A stretch of 15,358 bases of DNA from Clostridia bacterium (GTDB lineage: Bacteria > Bacillota > Clostridia > Oscillospirales > CAG-382), in contig JAFQII010000230.1 in the NCBI GenBank assembly GCA_017397605.1, forward strand, positions 1-15,358, in the 5' to 3' direction. Positions 13,282 through 15,358 of the stretch are shown here, one piece after another. Below the pieces are notes generated by a model. That model had not been told where the DNA came from. It did no database searches and worked only from the letters and a program-made list of their open reading frames with translations. Made by a program: the position numbers and the translations under genes. The stretch's first letter is position 1; each line of letters opens with the position of its first letter.

Positions 13282-13312
13282 GTAGAGAGAATATCAAACA
13301 CACGGAGGCTAT

Positions 13313-13453
13313 ATGTTTTCTAACATCGAGACAAAACTCAAGGCAGTCGCAAAGGCGATGGCGGCGTTTGGCGTGATCGCGGCGATTGCGGGCGCGGTGT
13401 TTATGTATATCGCGTCCGTCAACTCCGGCGACGTACTGCTCGTTCTCGGCTAA
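13313..13453 (+). CDS. 46-aa small hydrophobic membrane peptide
   Basis: ATG 13313 follows a clear GGAGG site (13304-13308). The ORF encodes 46 residues: an amphipathic, basic start (MFSNIETKLKAVAKA), then a continuous hydrophobic helix (AAFGVIAAIAGAVFMYIA) and a short tail ending VLLVLG. It has its own promoter and an intrinsic terminator 20 bp after the stop, so it is a complete small transcription unit, not a fragment of a neighbour. The beginning resembles small Clostridia membrane proteins of about 65-75 aa that I recall with a second hydrophobic segment. If so, this copy lacks that second segment. Function is unknown. It was found by eye from promoter, ribosome-binding site, codon use and terminator. 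Confidence 0.8.
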   Translation: MFSNIETKLKAVAKAMAAFGVIAAIAGAVFMYIASVNSGDVLLVLG

Positions 13454-13472
13454 TCGCAAAACAAAAAAAGAG

Positions 13473-13502
13473 CCCGATTTGGCAAGTCCAAATCGGGTTT
13501 TT
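13473..13502. terminator. Bidirectional intrinsic terminator
   Basis: A perfect 10-bp stem (CCCGATTTGG with CCAAATCGGG, loop CAAGT) is followed by TTTTT on the plus strand. It is preceded by AAAAAAAG, which reads as a T-tract on the minus strand. It lies between the convergent 46-aa gene and the lipoprotein gene ending at 13505, so it can serve both. Confidence 0.92.
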
Positions 13503-13504
13503 GT

Positions 13505-14089
13505 TTATTCATCTTCGTTCAGGTAAGCAAACGTACCGTTTTGAAAGTCGAGTGCCGCGACGATCTCGGTTTCCAACAGCGCAGCAAATGTCTCTTCGCC
13601 GCAAAACTCCCTGCCCTCAATCGTTTCGCCGCCAAACAAGCGCTCGTACATGTCGCGCAATTCCTCGTCTGCACCTGCAAGCAGGTCGACGTACGCCTCG
13701 ATCTCCTCGGGATGGTCCTCCATTCCCTCGACCTTGACCTCAAAATCCGCAATCGCAAGCGTGCAGATGCCGTTTTCCGTCTTGAGGTAAGTGCCCGTCA
13801 CGGTCTCGATCATCGTGATCGCGCACGCATCGGAGCACATATCCGTCATGGTGTAGGAGACAAACGTGCCGTCCGACTTGAGCTTGAGGATCTCGCCGTC
13901 GCCCGCCTCGGACAAATACTCTCCGATCACATCGTCGGGAACGGATTGCGTATCCTCCGAGGAAGCCGCAAGCGTCGCCGATGACAGCGCACCGCTCTCC
14001 GTATGCTCACGGCTCGGTGCACCGCAGGCAACAAAGCCCGCAACTCCAAGCGTCAGCATCAGCCCCGCAACTATCATTTTTTTGATCAT
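13505..14089 (-). CDS. Uncharacterised lipoprotein with lipocalin-like repeat pattern
   Basis: The 194-aa product starts at ATG 14089, downstream of an AGAGGTGA site. The frame extends further upstream, but that part lies in the divergent promoter region and has no ribosome-binding site. The signal peptide is MIKKMIVAGLMLTLG with a lipobox-like FVAC and the cysteine at residue 22. A Ser/Thr/Ala-rich linker follows. The mature part has the pattern GEYLSEAGDGEILKLKSDGTF then TGTYLKTENGICTL, as in small secreted lipocalin-like or copper-resistance NlpE-like barrels. The C-terminus is very acidic. I cannot assign a function. It is transcribed divergently from the PfkB kinase gene and convergently with the 46-aa gene, as a single-gene unit. 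Confidence 0.75.
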   Translation of the reverse strand: MIKKMIVAGLMLTLGVAGFVACGAPSREHTESGALSSATLAASSEDTQSVPDDVIGEYLSEAGDGEILKLKSDGTFVSYTMTDMCSDACAITMIETVTGTYLKTENGICTLAIADFEVKVEGMEDHPEEIEAYVDLLAGADEELRDMYERLFGGETIEGREFCGEETFAALLETEIVAALDFQNGTFAYLNEDE

Positions 14090-14192
14090 GCAACTATCAC
14101 CTCTTGGCACACATTGTCCGAAACGATACCTTATTGTAACAAGAAATTTTGATGTGTATGCGTACAAAATGTAAAATTTGCGTGAAATGCTC

Positions 14193-14221
14193 TTGCGCAA
14201 ACAAAAAAAGCATGCTATACT
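14193..14221 (+). promoter_or_regulatory. Extended -10 promoter for the PfkB kinase gene
   Basis: TATACT (14216-14221) is preceded by an extended TGC, and a weak -35 TTGCGC (14193-14198) lies 17 bp upstream. The ATG of the kinase is 27 bp downstream. The nonamer TGCTATACT is identical to the -10 regions of the promoters at 8571-8579 and, on the minus strand, 8471-8479. Confidence 0.72.
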
Positions 14222-14248
14222 AAACACACGAAAGGCAGGCAAAAGACT

Positions 14249-15136
14249 ATGCGTATACTCAATTTCGGCTCACTCAACATCGACGAGGTCTACCGCGTCG
14301 CGGATTTTGTGCGTCCCGGCGAGACCGTCCCTGCGCAGTCGCGCGCGATCGTTGCGGGCGGCAAGGGGCTCAACCAGTCCATCGCACTCGCACGCGCGGG
14401 CGCCTCGGTTGCACACGCGGGCTGTATCGGCGCAGACGGCCGTTTTTTGGCAGAAACGCTTGCGGCAAACGGCGTCGACGTGTCGCTCTTGCGCACGGCG
14501 GACATTCCGACAGGACGCGCAGTCATTCAGGTGTCGGACAGCGGTCAAAACGCCATTTTGCATTATCCCGGCGCCAATCTGGACATCGATACAGAGTACA
14601 TCCGCAAGATTTTTGCGCAGTTCGGCCCCAACGACTGGGTGCTGTTGCAAAACGAGATCTCCTGCGTCGGCGAGATCATGGAAATCGCCGCATCACGCGG
14701 CATGCACATCGTCTTTAACCCCTCGCCGATCACCAAGAACATCGATTCGCTTCCGCTCGGCGTGGTTTCCTGCTTTCACCTCAACGAGCACGAGGGCGCG
14801 GCGCTGTCGGGCGCAACCGCCCCCGAGGACATGCTCACTGCCTTGCGCGAGCGCTTTCCGCGCGCACAGTTTGTGCTGACGCTCGGCGATGCAGGCGCGT
14901 ATTTTGCAGGCAGGGACGAAACGTTCTTCTGCGAGGCATGCCCCGCGGCTCCCGTCGACACCACGGGTGCGGGAGACACCTTTACGGGCTATCTGGTTGC
15001 CGCCATCACGTCGGGCAAAACGCCCCGCGAGGCAATGGCAATCGCTTCCCAAGCCGCCGCAATTTCGATCACAAGACACGGCGCATCGGCATCCATCCCC
15101 ACGATGGAAGAAGTCCAAAAAGCGATGCGGGTATAA
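14249..15136 (+). CDS. Ribokinase-like PfkB-family carbohydrate kinase
   Basis: This 295-aa cytoplasmic kinase phosphorylates a sugar or nucleoside with ATP. The start ATG 14249 has a moderate AAAGGCAGG site. Ribokinase landmarks are GSLNIDEVYRV (7-17), the substrate-binding AGGKGLNQS (36-44, where ribokinase usually has GGKGANQ), GCIGADG (58-64), YPGAN (106-110), NPSP (157-160) and the PfkB signature DTTGAGDTFTG (237-247) with the catalytic D243. Length is typical. The gene stands alone after its own promoter, with no sugar transporter or pentose genes nearby, so the true substrate is open; ribose is the default guess. Three hairpins and a terminator follow its stop. Confidence 0.9.
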   Translation: MRILNFGSLNIDEVYRVADFVRPGETVPAQSRAIVAGGKGLNQSIALARAGASVAHAGCIGADGRFLAETLAANGVDVSLLRTADIPTGRAVIQVSDSGQNAILHYPGANLDIDTEYIRKIFAQFGPNDWVLLQNEISCVGEIMEIAASRGMHIVFNPSPITKNIDSLPLGVVSCFHLNEHEGAALSGATAPEDMLTALRERFPRAQFVLTLGDAGAYFAGRDETFFCEACPAAPVDTTGAGDTFTGYLVAAITSGKTPREAMAIASQAAAISITRHGASASIPTMEEVQKAMRV

Positions 15137-15143
15137 AAAATGA

Positions 15144-15160
15144 TTGAGGCGTTGCCTCAA
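15144..15160. repeat. Short hairpin TTGAGGC-GTT-GCCTCAA after the kinase gene
   Basis: A perfect 7-bp stem with a 3-nt loop begins 8 bp after the kinase stop. It is the first of three consecutive hairpins in this gap and is separated from the next by an AT-rich stretch. There is no T-tract, so it is not an obvious terminator. Confidence 0.7.
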
Positions 15161-15168
15161 ACTCCGCC

Positions 15169-15203
15169 AAAAAATTTTTATTGCCGAAAACTGCCGTTTT
15201 CGG
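15169..15203 (-). repeat. Inverted copy of the 35-bp dispersed hairpin repeat
   Basis: The reverse complement of this stretch matches 1059-1093 with two mismatches. It contains a CCGAAAAC/GTTTTCGG hairpin (15184-15203; loop GGCA read on the minus strand, GACA in the other copy) followed by an A-rich tail ending in T residues. The same repeat unit is therefore present near both ends of the window in opposite orientations. Confidence 0.85.
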
Positions 15204-15213
15204 AGAAATATCA

Positions 15214-15241
15214 AAAAAACGGTGCGCGTGCACCGTTTTTT
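15214..15241. terminator. Bidirectional intrinsic terminator between the kinase and the edge gene
   Basis: A GC core (CGGTGC with GCACCG, loop GCGT) is flanked by AAAAAA on the left and TTTTTT on the right, a symmetrical hairpin that gives a T-tract on either strand. It lies between the convergent kinase gene and the minus-strand partial gene that ends at 15248. Confidence 0.88.
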
Positions 15242-15247
15242 GATGTC

Positions 15248-15358
15248 TTATTTTTCTCTCACTTTGCCGTTATCGTCGATCGTAATATCAAACGAATACG
15301 ACTCGACGTGGTCCAGAATGCTTCGCCCGAGCGTGGTGCCGAGCTCGTACGTTGTCAC
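15248..15358 (-). CDS. C-terminal end of an unidentified gene, cut by the window edge
   Basis: On the minus strand an open frame enters from the window edge and ends in TAA at 15248. It gives 36 residues: a stretch around YELGTTLGRSILDHVESYSF, then DITIDDNGKVREK. Codon use is like the neighbouring genes and a bidirectional terminator follows just after the stop, which supports a real gene end. The piece is too short to assign a family. A GTG at the very edge could be an internal valine codon rather than a start. Confidence 0.6.
   Translation of the reverse strand: MTTYELGTTLGRSILDHVESYSFDITIDDNGKVREK

Overview
The window looks like a piece of a GC-rich Clostridia chromosome (Bacillota). I infer something near the Oscillospiraceae/Ruminococcaceae. 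The support is the pairing of a DnaD-type replication protein with a DnaC/DnaI-type helicase loader, lipoproteins with Gram-positive style signal peptides, strong Shine-Dalgarno sites, sigma-A promoters with extended -10 boxes, and intergenic spaces full of hairpin repeats. I see no rRNA, tRNA, insertion sequence, prophage or CRISPR array. Stop codons are TGA, TAA and, for dnaD, TAG, so the standard code applies.

Layout. Positions 48-3266 (+) hold a dnaD-like gene, a chain of five hairpins, a dnaC/dnaI-like loader, rnhA and an SDR reductase resembling the EF-P 5-aminopentanone reductase YmfI. They end at a probably bidirectional terminator. Positions 3318-8434 (-) hold a convergent operon. 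In transcription order it encodes an ABC exporter with an unusual zinc-ribbon N-terminal extension, an N-formylglutamate-amidohydrolase-like gene broken by an in-frame amber codon, an uncharacterised 442-aa membrane-anchored protein with Cdc48-N/VAT-N-like double-psi-barrel signatures, and a lipoprotein. Two good sigma-A promoters face away from each other at 8471-8579.

Positions 8615-13225 (+) hold an alpha/beta hydrolase and a peptidoglycan-precursor pair: a membrane-anchored MurF-like ligase and the D-Ala-D-Ala ligase Ddl. A DUF554 membrane protein is translationally coupled to ddl. A 46-aa membrane peptide with its own promoter follows. Next come a bidirectional terminator, a divergent lipoprotein, a ribokinase-like PfkB kinase with an extended -10 promoter, another hairpin cluster and terminator, and the C-terminal end of a minus-strand gene cut by the window edge.

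The most remarkable structure is the 309-bp space between murF and ddl. It is almost entirely a tandem array of about twelve short hairpins (11032-11318). The stems differ in sequence but each is self-complementary, and in each half the hairpins are separated by linkers of exactly 6 nt. The linker reads AYGANG in the left half and its reverse complement, CATCRT, in the right half, so the array is two oppositely oriented half-arrays. A similar keep-the-pairing, change-the-sequence pattern occurs in the dispersed repeats at 962-1159, 9411-9477 and 15144-15203. I could run no searches, so novelty is unverified.
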